Shown here: positions 34,400-45,110 of the stretch, piece after piece
Layout: every line of letters starts with the position of its first letter
How positions within the stretch are numbered: the first letter of the stretch is position 1
DNA from: Gnetum montanum
Lineage: Eukaryota; Streptophyta; Gnetopsida; Gnetales; Gnetaceae
Assembly (NCBI GenBank): GCA_015680685.1
Contig: MNCI01004512.1
Location: 49,375-113,374, forward strand
Direction of reading: 5' to 3'
DNA length: 64,000 nt
Notes under the pieces: generated by a model
Database searches by the model: none
What the model saw: the letters and a program-made list of their open reading frames with translations, nothing else
Told to the model about the DNA's origin: nothing
Translations under genes and position numbers: made by a program

Positions 34400-35560
34400 C
34401 GGCTTAAGGTACAGGTGGTTCATTGGATGAGCAAGCTCATTACCATTTATATCAGCTAGCTTAAACACTCCATTATCGTATGCTTTAGTGACCAAGTACG
34501 GCCCTTCCCAGTTGGCTGAGAACTTGTTCGCATGTTCACAAACCGCCTTAATAACAAGGTCACCTTCTTTGATCAGGCACTTGTGAATATCGTGTTGATG
34601 GTGCCATCTTTGTTGCTTCTGATATCACTCGATTTGATCAAGTGTTCATGTGCATTCTTCTTCCACCGAGTCAAGGTCAATAATGCGCAAGGCATTGTTT
34701 TGACCTTCGTAAAGGAGTCCAGAGAGTGTGATCCTTAGGGATGGTACCTGCAACTCCAGAGGTAAAACAACTTCTGATCCATAAACAAGACTATATGGTG
34801 TTTTACCTGTGGATGTCCGATGCATAGTCCAGCAGGCCCATAATGCATATACTAGCTGCTCATGCCATCTTTTCTTGCTCTACGTAAGAATCTTCTTGAG
34901 CACTGAGATGATAATCTTTTTCATGGCTTTTGCTTGTCCATTGCTGTGAGGGTAGTAAGGTGATGAAAATGAGTGTTTAATACCTAGGCTCTCACAGAAC
35001 ATTTTTGTTTCGACACTGCTGAATTGTGGGCCATTGTCAGTGATGATAGTCATTGGGATGCCAAAACGGGTCACAATATTTTCTAAGATGACGTTGCATA
35101 CTTGTTTTGATGTGGTTTTTCTAAGGGGAATAGCTTCTACCCATTTAGTAAAATATTCTATTGTGATTGTGATAAAGCTATGTCCCGCAAAAGATGGGGG
35201 AGTTATTGGTCCTATAATGTCTAACCCCCATTTCTGAAAAGGCCATGTGATTTGAGTCGTATGCAATTCATTAGGTGGAACATGTATAAGATTACCGTGC
35301 TTTTGACACATATTTCACGTCTTGACCTTGGAGAAGCAAGCGTACTCCATATGTGGCCAATAATAGCCTAAATGTCTGATTGTTGTTGCATTGCTTTAGG
35401 CGCTATGTGCCCTCCACATAGTCCTTCATGAACTTGTTCCACGCTGGTTTGGCAATCGGTACTACTAACGCATGTTAACAAGATGCCTTCGTAGGATCTA
35501 TGACATAGTGTATCTCCTACTAGTGTATATTGTCTAGAGCATTTTCGTACTGCGTCCTTC
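34400..35560 (-). pseudogene. Integrase of element D
   Basis: A Ty3/gypsy integrase catalytic core is open over 143 codons (34880-35311). It contains WPFQKWGLDIIGPI with the first Asp (about 35207-35228), ITDNGPQFSS with the second Asp (about 35022-35042), and SPYYPHSNGQAKAMKK, where the third catalytic residue expected as Glu (GQAEA) is Lys (about 34924-34934). The enzyme would insert the cDNA copy into host DNA. With Glu replaced it is predicted inactive. The N-terminal zinc-binding part (35311-35560) and the C-terminal part carry stops. Confidence 0.85.
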
Positions 35561-36130
35561 TAAGAATTCATTAGATATTGAGGTGGTTTACCATGTAGAA
35601 GGTACTCTTTGATGTCATCGTACCATTCTACGGCGTGTGTCGTGCTAACGGATGCTATGGGAAGTTCATCGGGAGCATCAGTTATGGGCTTGTCACAGAT
35701 CGCGATGGAACTGGGCAGCACACGAAACATATCGGGTGTAATATTTAGAGCTAACATGGATAGTGCATTTGCAATGGTATTATCATTTCTAGGCACATGT
35801 TTTAGTTTTATATTTATAAACTATTTTAGCAAGTGTTTCGTCAGGTCACAGTAGGGTTGTAGATGAGATGCTTTGCATGCGTAAACATCTTTGACTTGGT
35901 TTATGATTAACTGTGAGTCACCTCTAACTATGAGACGTGTGATGTTTGAAGCTTGTGCTACCATGAGGCCTCTGAGGAGACCTTCATACTCTGCTACGTT
36001 ATTGGTATAAGGAAAGTTAAATCAGTAAGCAAAGGGTTGGATCTCCCCGGAGGGATATGTGATAATGGCGGTAGTACTTCCCCCTAGGGAGGTGGATGCT
36101 CCATCGAAGTTTAATATCACATCATAGTTA
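35560..36130 (-). pseudogene. Archaeal-type RNase H (second RNase H) of element D
   Basis: Minus-strand frame with VILNFDGAST (about 36090-36112), TNNVAEYEGLLRGL, then VRGDSQLIINQV (about 35900-35925) and HVPRNDNTIANALSML (about 35750-35800). These give the D...E...D...N/D pattern of aRH. Its presence behind the ordinary RNase H places the element in the Tat group. One TAG stop at an expected Gln or Lys codon near 35825 breaks it. Confidence 0.8.
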
Positions 36131-36720
36131 TCAGGCACTATGTCAATTGTGCTTATGTTTTCATCTAGAAAGTCTAGATTAATCATTGCTTGATCTTGTG
36201 TTGGTGATGCGGTCATCTGATTGACTATAGCTTGACCTTTGATGGATGATTGGGCTATGTAATGTAGGTCAAACTTAGAAATCATTGCCTTCCATCGAGC
36301 TATCTTGCTTGATTCATACATGTTGTTTGTGATCGCTCTAAGTACATTGTTTTTGCAGATTATGTTTACTTGGTTTTGAAAGAGATAATGTCACCATTTC
36401 TTTAGAGAAAAGATAAGGGCTAAAAATGACCTCTCCACCTCATTGTATTTCTTTTCATAGGCTACTAATGTGTGGCTTAAGTAGTAAACAGGAACTTCGG
36501 TTCCATCATCTCATTTCTGGCAAAGCATAGACATGATTGATGAATCCGAGGTGGCAAGGTAGATGTAGAATGGTTTATTGTTCTGAGGCAGATAAACTGT
36601 CGGTAATTGAGTTAGTGCCGTTTTGATATTGTCAAAGGCTTCCTAGCATTGTGGGGTCCATTGAAAATGCACACTCTTGCGTAGCAAATGGTTCATGGGT
36701 TTTAACTTATCGGTCAGTTT
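36130..36720 (-). pseudogene. Gypsy RNase H and connection of element D
   Basis: Readable blocks on the minus strand are NNKPFYIYLATSDSSIMSMLCQ-like at 36520-36590, then PVYYLSHTLVAYEKKYNE-like, and at the end ARWKAMISKFDLHYIAQSSI with KGQAIVNQM (36190-36310). The latter is the usual end of the first RNase H. Occasional stops interrupt the frame. Confidence 0.8.
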
Positions 36721-37845
36721 TTCTATAAAGCGCCTAATGAATTGTAATCTACCTTGTAGGCCTCGAAGTTCAGTAAGGTTGCTTGGCGGTTGCAAGTTTG
36801 TGATAGCCTTCACCTTATTGGGGTATACTAGAATCCCTGCTTCTGAAACTATGAATCCTAGCATTTTTCCTGATTTGACCCCAAAGACACACTTCTTTGG
36901 GTTCAGTCTAAGGTCATATTTTAAACAATGCTTAAGTACCAAGTTTAAGTCTTGTATGTGCTACTCTTGTATCTTCGATTTAACCGCTATATCGTCTACG
37001 TAATCATTGAGCAAGTGAAGGATGTAATCACTAAAGATGAAGGTCATCGCCCGTTGATACGTAGCACCAGCATTCTTTAAACCGAAGGGCATCATCGTAT
37101 AACAAAATGTCCCCCATGGTGTCATGAAGGTTGTCCTGAGTTGATGTTCAGGGTTAATTCGAGGTTGATTATATCCTGAGAAGCCATCCATAACCAGTTG
37201 ATCAATACTAGGTAGAGGAAAGTCATCTTTCATGGTCGCTAAGTTGAGGTCCCGGAAGTCAATGCATAGGTGAATGCTTCCATTCTTCTTTGGGACAATG
37301 ACCATGTTGGATACCCAGTCAGTGTAGTCAATAGCTCGAACAAAACTAGCTTGATAAAGTTTGGTGATCTCATTGTGAACTGCCAATGCTACCTCAAGCT
37401 TAACCTTATGTGCTTTTTGTTTCACTGGTCTTAACTTCGGGTCGAGTACAATGTTGTGCTGGACTATTCGAGGGTCTAGCCTAGGCATGTCGATGTAAGA
37501 CCAAGCGAATGCCTGGAAGTTCCTTTTTAGCACTTTTGCTATGCCATCAAAAATTTGTGGGTCTAGTAAAGTACTTAGTTTTAGTATCTTAACTTCGTCG
37601 CTTGGCATAGTGATGGGGGTTTCAATTAATGGATCCTCGGTGATGTTATCGGCTTCAATATCTAGCGATTTCATCATGCTCTGAAAGCGTTCTATCATTT
37701 CCTTTGTTGATGCCACGAATTTTTTGTAAGTCGATGTGCCTAAATCAGTGGACTTTCTAATCATCTCCCGTTGGATGGGTCTGTATGGTCCATTGATGAA
37801 CAGTGGTGTGAATAGTTGCTTGCTATCCATGCTTGCTCCTGCCAA
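36643..37845 (-). pseudogene. Reverse transcriptase of element D, with an 11-residue internal deletion
   Basis: A long open frame (36961-37845, 294 codons) likely starts at the ATG near 37830 (MDSKQLFTPLF). It contains DYTDWVSNMVIVPKKNGSIH, CIDFRDLNLATMKDDFPLPS, MDGFSGYNQ, TTFMTPWGTFCYTMMPFGLK, and NDYVDDIAVKSK with intact YVDD (about 36989-37003). A stop follows, then a second open piece (36643-36942, NPKKCVFGVKSGKMLGFIVS, LRGLQGRLQFIRRFI). Between DQL and MDGF (37187-37200) there is only Val, where A and B have about 12 residues. This in-frame loss of part of RT probably disables it. Confidence 0.9.
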
Positions 37846-38806
37846 GCCATACGAAGCAACGTTAACAAGGGGGGAGGGGGGGTTTGCTTATTGTTTTATG
37901 ACACCAATTCAAATATTAAATATGCTCGAAGTATGCTAAAGTTGGTTTATCATCTCACCTATTCGCACAACAGTTTAAGGCCATGCAACCTATTCATTTA
38001 TGATTTCTAGTTGATTGTATGATTTATAATCCTTATTAGGTATGACACTACAAGACGAAGAGTATGCACCAAGGTGTTTAGTTTAGAAAACAGGAGTCAC
38101 CATGAGAGGGAAGGTCTTATGTGGGTAATGTTTAGCCTAGTGCATATCTATATACTCTTTTTCTTTATTCTTGTTCTGTTTATATTTATATGTTTTTTAG
38201 CTAATGTTGTGTTTATTTTTATTTTATTTTTGAGTAAAATACCCAAAGTGCCAATTTTCTACTAGGGTGAGTGGACGTGAGCAACAAGGGACGTGAAGAT
38301 TTATACCTAATAAAATTAACTTAAAATTGGACAAGTTACTTTTGTCACTATAGCAGGCGTAAACCCAAAGTCAAGCCAGAACCAAAGAGAACAGTGTGAA
38401 CCTAAGCTAAGCTTTAGTGTGAAACAGTTGGAGATTCAGCGTGATGAGGAGGCGAGGATTTGGTTGTAGGGGATAGGAAAAGACAAAGATCTGGTGCGAA
38501 GGAGGCAACAAAGGTGGCAAAGATCATGGCGTGAAGCGTCAAATGAAAGCATTCAATGTGCATGCCCTAGAGAAATCCTCAGCATGCAGGGAGCTAAAAC
38601 CCCAACGTGAACGCTCCATCATGCAATTAGCGTGCAGCAACAAACCCCAGCATGAAGACGACATGGAGGATTCAGCGTGATGCCTCGAAACCAGCCTCCA
38701 GCGTGAACCCCCTTCACTTAGAAATCCTCAACGTGAACACCAGATATGGACTTTCAGCGTGCACGTCCTTGCTCCAGCATAAAGGTCTTGAATGCAGTGC
38801 GACGGG
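37846..38806 (+). promoter_or_regulatory. Region upstream of antisense gene in D, with CAGCGTGAA motif cluster
   Basis: Presumed promoter side of the antisense gene. From about 38430 onwards, CAGCGTGNA and close variants (CAGCATGCAGG, AACGTGAAC, TAGCGTGCAG) recur about every 20-50 bases and continue into intron 1 to about 39260. They are the complement of the ACGCTGG motif in the LTRs. A short T-rich stretch at 38150-38240 lies just before. Confidence 0.6.
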
Positions 38807-41800
38807 ATGGGCAAGGGAAAGAGGGTGAGAGACCAGGGAAGGAAGGATCCTAACTTGACCTTTGCTGAGGAGAGTGAGGTGATGTTCCGGTGCCTGCCCA
38901 AGCCCATGATCGCATCATGGTATGGATCAATGCACCGGTAGACCTTGGTCCTCTATCTAAATTTGTGTTTTTGTTTACTATTTTCATTAATTTGTGCTTG
39001 GTTTTTCTTATTTTGGCACATAGAATTTGTGTGAGGCCTGGCTTGTTTCTTTGGTGTAGATATTAGTGTGTAGGCCAATGTCAACCCTTGTCTCCCTTGC
39101 TCGGCATACGGCCAGTTTTATGTCTGGAATGCAATCTAGTGACATGATCAGCATGTAGGGGGGGGGCCAAAATGCTCAGTGTGCAGGGTTTGCACACCCA
39201 CATTCCCAATGTGCAGGGCCTACACGCCCAACGTGAACCTTGAAAGCTTTTTCAAGTGCTGGCCCCCTAGCGTAAAACCTACTCTTTAGCTCTTTTTGTG
39301 TGTGTGTAGCTTACTTATCCTGGTTCTTGAATACGTGCATAGGTCTTAAACCTTTCCTCTTAGTGGTGGAGCTTGTTGGAGTTCTGGCATGGTTCGAAAC
39401 TATTGATTCTGATGAGTCGGTACCTGATATGACCATCGATCAAGATGAGGTATGGTTCAGAATGGGTGCCAGCGAGTTCCTTGCCTTCATCTTACAAGGA
39501 TTCAGTGTGGTAATATGGTCTCACCTAAGTGAACAATTAGCACGGAGTGTCCTTGAGACTATGTTACTAGGATCCTCAAATGGCATAGTGGCCTTCATGG
39601 TCAACATCGATGATGGATTGTTTATGGTTGGGAATGGTCCCTATGGAGGGCCCAGATCCACCCATCCATTGACACGTGTATGGGACCTATTATCATGTAG
39701 CCCTCACAACGTCAATAGCACCTTATTCCTAGCCTCTCATGCACACACTTTGTTCCAAAATCCTCCTAGAATGGTGTATAGGGTAGAAAGGTAAGTTTGT
39801 TTAATTTATCATTTCTACTTTGATGCTATGTGGTTGTTCATATTTTGACCGTCGTTTCTTTGCAGGCCTTGATTTGATAAAGAAGGAGTATGCATAGGTG
39901 ATGATGGACTTGCATTGGCTCATACCGCCTTAGAGGCTTTCATGGCAAGTCCCACTTTCCGTGGTGCCGTGTTAGCCCAGATCAAGGGTGAAATTGTCCA
40001 TTTTCACAAACGATACTCTAAGGCTTTTGCATGATGTGAGGCTCGGGAGTGGCTACATGGGGATTGGTCTCGTAATGGGCCAATTTTCCCATGCGATGCT
40101 GATTCAGCCCCTAATGGTCTTAATCCATTGGAAAATGGTAAGTAATAGTGTTTTTGACACCTCACATTTGTTTATTTGGCTACCTCATTGGTTGTATTGA
40201 TTCCATGATTTTACCCTGTGCGTACAGTGGATGTCACCCCTGGTGGAGTCACCAACACCTGGCCGGACTGAGGGCACTTTGGCCATGAAATTCGGGGAGA
40301 TCGATGGTGCACAACAGTGGTTGCATGATAAGGTACCACCGCATATTATCAGTTACTTAAGTGATGCTGGCCTCATGGAGTTGTTTATTGCTCTATGTCC
40401 TAACGTCTCTATGACTGAGATGATTACGATCGTTGATTCCTTCAACGAAGCTGTTACTTACTATATCACTCGTGTCAAGGGAATTAAGGTAGCTTTCCAT
40501 CTGTTGGCAGAGTTCTTTTCAGACCTCTTTGGTGTATCGGCAGATGGGACTAGAGTGAATTTGGATTGAGCACAAAAAGAGGTCCATGTTGTTCATAAGC
40601 TGGAGGACTAGCTAGGTGTACTTAAGGATGCTAAGGGATTCCCTATGTAGGGAAGATCAAAAGTAACTGAAGTAAATGAGCTGTATCCACTGTTCAGAGC
40701 ACGAGTGTTTCCTAAGTCCCTGTCCCAAGTGAAAATTTTTTGGGTAGAATCTGTGCATATCATGCACATGATCTTGGAGACTGGGGTGCATTATAATTGG
40801 GCTCATTTTTTTTTCAGGTTTTCACGGAGAGATAGTGAGATTGCGTTCAAACGTTGAGGCACAGTCCCATTTTACCTTTGCATTCTTCGCCGATTACTTG
40901 CATCGACTAACTGAATTTTTAGTAGTTCGCGTGGGTAACGAGTACCTGTTAAGGGATTGTGGCCAACTATCTTGCCCATGGATTCACCACTTGTTTGAAG
41001 TGAGTAAATCTCAAGATGCTCTCGAAGGGATTGATGAATCGATCTCTGTTACAACGGGGGGGATCATCTGGTCATTCAATCCATATGTGTGACAGCGTAG
41101 GGTTGGAGCCAAGTGGTGTGCCCTACACTACTAGGAGAGCTAATCAAGTAATCAAGGAGACAATCAGGAAGGCAAAATCTAAAGTTCAAAGACCTAAGCG
41201 CTCTAAAGAGGTTACTGCAGGTAGAGATGAACCAAAGGTTAAACACATACAGTTTAAAGTATTTGCACATGGTAAGTAAGCCTAATTCATTCATTAATCC
41301 TTGTTTTATTATTATTATTATAATTTTTATCATTTATGTTAAACTGATATTGAACTTATGAATGTCATCAGAGCCAACTCCTGAAGTAAGAAGAGAGGGG
41401 TTAGTGCAGATCATAGAGGAGGAAGAAGTTCCCACCAACCAAGGTGAGGAGAACGAAGCAGGTAATGACGAGATGGAATTCCCCATCCCTCTGAGGGAAG
41501 AAATGAAAGAATGAGTAGAAGTCACCACGGAAAAAGATCACGCTGGTGATCAGGATGAAGCTGATGAGATGTTTGATGATTTCTTCGAAGGAAGGTTAAA
41601 CCTTGGCAATCCTTCAAATTTGGAAGAAGAAAGGAATTTCGGTATGTTCTCCTTATTATGTTTATTTGATTTTTGAATTGTTTCATTTCCATTATTTAGA
41701 GTTTTGATTTTATGTTTTTGCTACTACAAGGTGCAGATGTTGAAACCAAGACGACTCCTAATGTTCATTCAGAAATACCTATGATGAAGATTCCAATGGA

Positions 41801-43007
41801 AACAACCACCGAAGTTGGTCTATCTTATACAAATGAACCATTTACTTGGATCAAAATGCCAAGTAAAATGGATTTTGTCCTTGGTATCATCAATGAGGTA
41901 GTTGATCACATCCAACAAGCTCATCCTAAAATAGGTACATATGCTTTAAGTGTTTTGAGTCTTTCTGTTTTCGCATCTATTTCTACTGTCCAATGTCTAA
42001 TGTATATTCTCCTTATATTGATAGGTGCTAAACTGAAGTAGGATCCATCTGAGGTCATTTGTATTGATAGTCTACCTACACTACCATTAGAAATTGAGCA
42101 AGTGCCAAGACAGATTTATGATGAGGTGGCAGAATGTGTTGTGCAAAATGCCAAGTCTCTTTGGACCTGCAGGCGTTCCATCGAAAAGCTATAGTTGCAA
42201 ATTCAGGCAGGGGAAAAAGAGATTGCTAAACTATTAGTAGAATGAGATGACTTTAAGTCAAGCTATGAGTTTTCCTCCGCTAGGTTGACGGGTGATTGTT
42301 CTTGGTGAACCTCCAAGGTTACTTATACTAGATATTGGAATCTATTGAATCACCAAGTAACTATGACTCGGGAGCTAGTAGAGCAAAGGGCACAAATTGA
42401 TTTGCTGAATCTCAAGTGTCAGGATTGGAAAGCTTTCGCTTCTAAGGTGTAGAAATGGGGCCAAGATGAAAAGAATCATAAGTACCATTATAAAAAATCA
42501 TTAAAGGAGATATCCATAGAGAGGCGTCAACTAGAGATGTTTGTAGAGGGGTTAGGCTTACGGTCTTCGTTTGACACCTTTGCTAGGTACACCGTGGTAG
42601 AGATGGAATCTCCTAAGAGAGTAATCACTATAGCTTCTGGGGAGATTTCTGTGGGTGAGTTTCCTCTTAAACATCCTACTTGGTCTATTGTGGACAAAGG
42701 GAAGGCATTAGCCAATATTGATCTCGACCTTGACGGAACAGACTGGGCAAGTGTCCCTGAAGAAGAAATCCTTCGTCGGCTAGAGTTTGGACTAAGAGGA
42801 TACTCTTCGGTAAGTTGTTTAAACTTGTAACTTTTTATTTTTTTTTAGTAGAAAATGTTACCCCTTTTTTTATAGTTAATTATTTTCTTTTATTATTTTT
42901 TACAGAGTTATGGTGATGACGGTGGCTACAAAGGTGGCCCCAGTGGAGGGGAAACTCATGATGTGGGGGAGTTTGAGGGGAAAGCCCCTCCTGATCCTAA
43001 TGTTTAG
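38807..43007 (+). pseudogene. Antisense eight-exon gene, best preserved copy (element D), unknown family
   Basis: Exons by splice sites and alignment: 38807-38937, about 39341-39790, 39866-40137, 40228-41271, 41372-41641, 41731-41934, 42025-42809 and 42906-43007. Together they would encode about 1,085 residues. Exon 1 is very basic (MGKGKRVRDQGRKDPNLTF). Exon 2 has LLVVELVGVLAWFET and WFRMGASEFLAFILQGFSVV. Exon 4 has an all-helical-looking block (ISYLSDAGLMELF..., VKGIKVAFHLLAEFFSDLFG) and a basic tail (RKAKSKVQRPKRSKE). Exon 5 is acidic, and exon 7 is heptad-rich, with the end EEILRRLEFGLRGYSS. Exon 8 ends PPDPNV. Defects are a few TGA or TAG codons where CGA or CAG is likely, probable frame slips at a T-run (40805-40814) and a G-run (41056-41062), and an exon 1/2 phase mismatch. 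It could be a captured plant gene or an element-specific gene. Confidence 0.8.
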
Positions 43008-43692
43008 TTTTTAAACTTGGCATTGTTATTAGTTATGTTTCTATGGGTTGTAAATAGAATTTTTGTGTGTGTTTTTTTGGCCAGAACTGAGTTGTGTATG
43101 AATAGATGCATAAACTTGATTAACTTCATGTAATCGTCCATTTATGTATTTATATATTTTTTGTTGTTTTCATATTCCATTTTTTTTAGAGTTGTCTTAA
43201 TGTTGAGAAGAAATAATTCAGGGACATGGAGCAAAAGTCTTTTTTCTTGTTTTGTTGTTTAAGTGTAAACATGAAATAAAGTGAAAATGTAATCCAAATG
43301 ATAACTGTGCCAAACAAAGACATAAAGGAAAGCGTAACTTGTACTGCAAAGATGTAATCATAGAATGTAAACTGGAATTCAAACTTTTGAGGCAAACGGA
43401 AGTAAACTTGCTCTAGTTTAAGGCCATTTCAGGCCTTATGTATGTGCGTTTGAGTTTAAAGTCATGACGGATTGCAACGTGATTGTTCTAGTTTAAGGCC
43501 ATTTCAAGCCGCAAATAAATAGGATGGATATCAACTAATATGATGGGTTTTGATGTAAACTAGCCATTTCTGACCATGGCTAGTTTTATGTCATTGCGGA
43601 CATGCGATAATTTAATGTCATTCTGGACTTGCGTAGTTTAGTGTCATTTCAGACGATCATAGTTTAACGTCATTGCGGATTGCCATAGTTTG
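43008..43692. repeat. Spacer between antisense gene 3' end and gag-pro stop, with AGTTTA/GTCATT repeats
   Basis: 43008-43400 is AT-rich without a gene. From 43400 to 43690 there are two units of CTAGTTTAAGGCCATTTCA, then about four units close to TAGTTTAATGTCATTGCGGA. Both the antisense transcript and the sense gag-pro frame end at the borders of this spacer. Confidence 0.7.
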
Positions 43693-44422
43693 CTAATTTT
43701 TTAATAACTTTTTGATTTTTTTCTTTTTTATGTTAGGAGTGGGTTTAATGGGTATGATCCGATACTCGACATCTCCTTCGCTAATTACGTTGAATGGTAG
43801 CTCTGTCGAGGAGACGTCTGGCGGAGTAGGCTCTGAGTTAGTATCCTCGGATGTTTCTGGGTTAGGTGGTGTTTCCTTGGTTTTTGAGGGATCACGATTT
43901 ATGGGTTGGTCATCACTTTGGGTTTCATTTGCTTCTTTCGGTATGGGATTTTTGGAAATTCTGTCAAGTTTATGCTCACGTGGAGTGTCCTCTTGTTCAA
44001 GCTCCTCAAATTTAACTTCGAAGCTTTGATTTGCCTCCATGTGAGATGAGATGGTTGATGTAGCAACATCCCCATGGATAATGATTTCACCCCCCTCATA
44101 GGGTAAGTGAATCTCTTGATGAATGGGGGAAGACACCGCTTTTAACTCGGCTAACCAGGGTCATCCCAGGATTAGGTTAAAACCAAGCATCTCATCAATA
44201 ACTACGAAGTCTGCGGATGTGGGGAATTGATCCCTTGCTATAAAATCCAAGGTCAATGTACCTTTAACCACTACTTGTGATCCATTAAATGACTTTAGGC
44301 ATGTCGTAGCCATTGGTTTAATTAATTCTGTAAGCCCTAACTGTTCAATGATGGGATAAGGCACTATGTTTGTGGCTACTCCATCATCTACATGTACTCG
44401 ATGTATTTTGAACTGATTAACT
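43693..44422 (-). pseudogene. Protease (retropepsin) of element D
   Basis: Minus-strand frame with VHVDDGVATNIVPYPI near 44350-44410. DDG stands at the active-site position where many plant elements have DSG or DDG. Then LKSFNGSQVVVKGTLTLDFI, and after the flap the GEIIIHGD region (44070-44110). A long Glu/Pro/Thr-rich tail (43760-44000) ends in a lysine run, IKKKKIKKLLKN, followed by a stop at 43693. The frame therefore terminates before the antisense gene, and RT is not in the same open frame. Upstream it runs into the N gap. Confidence 0.8.
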
Positions 44423-44513
44423 NNNNNNNNNNNNNNNNNNNNNNNNNNNNNNNNNNNNNNNNNNNNNNNNNNNNNNNNNNNNNNNNNNNNNNNNNNNNNN
44501 NNNNNNNNNNNNN
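44423..44513. other. Assembly gap (91 N)
   Basis: Run of N between the protease and the C-terminal part of gag in element D. Confidence 1.
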
Positions 44514-44879
44514 TTGTCCATGGCCACTTGATCCATTAGACCTAACAGTTGTATCTCACGTGGGGTAACTTTCGTGTTATTTTTCATGACTGTTGGGTTT
44601 GATATGTGTTGCATTCTTTATTTTTCCTCTTTATAACTCATGCTTGGCTCATTGTTAGAAGGAGCCATAGGTATTGCACTTAACGGAGTTGGTTTCGGGG
44701 GCCCCAGTGCAAGGCGTTGACGTTCCTTTTCCAAACATTCCCTAGTGAGCCTATCTCCCAGGCGTTCTTGCGTGGGTTGTGTGGCAACATTTCGGGTCAA
44801 AGTATCGAGTTTTTTTGGGACTCGAATGATGAATGGGGTGGGACGGGATTATGTTTGAGCTGTATGAGCTTGGACATCA

Positions 44880-45110
44880 GGCTACCTAGGCACCTTGACC
44901 ACAAATGGGGTTGGGCGATTTGTAGTTGGTACCTTTGTCATAGCAACTGCCGGTGGCACCTGAACCATGAAGGGAGTGGGCCAGTTTGATGGTGTCACAC
45001 TAGCAGTAGCAGAGGACACACGAATAAAAAATGGTTTGGTTTGGGGTGGTACCTGTGCTGTTGCCACTATGGGAGGTACTCGGATGACCAATGGTTTTTG
45101 TGGGGTAGGA
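44880..45110 (-). repeat. PFVVKVP-type protein repeat in gag C-terminus (element D)
   Basis: On the minus strand, units resembling RPTPFVVKVP, WPTPFMVQVPPAVA, KPFFIRVSSATASV and KPLVIRVPPIVATA follow each other at about 50-60 bp. Related units are found in A (TPFVVRIPSPMPPKEPFIIR, 58080-58200) and in B near 19010-19100. The function is unknown; the units could be protease cleavage spacers or a protein-binding repeat. Confidence 0.7.

Noticed and set aside
41076-41333. Minus-strand frame with poly-isoleucine start
   Set aside because: Antisense shadow of exon 4 and intron 4 of the antisense gene.
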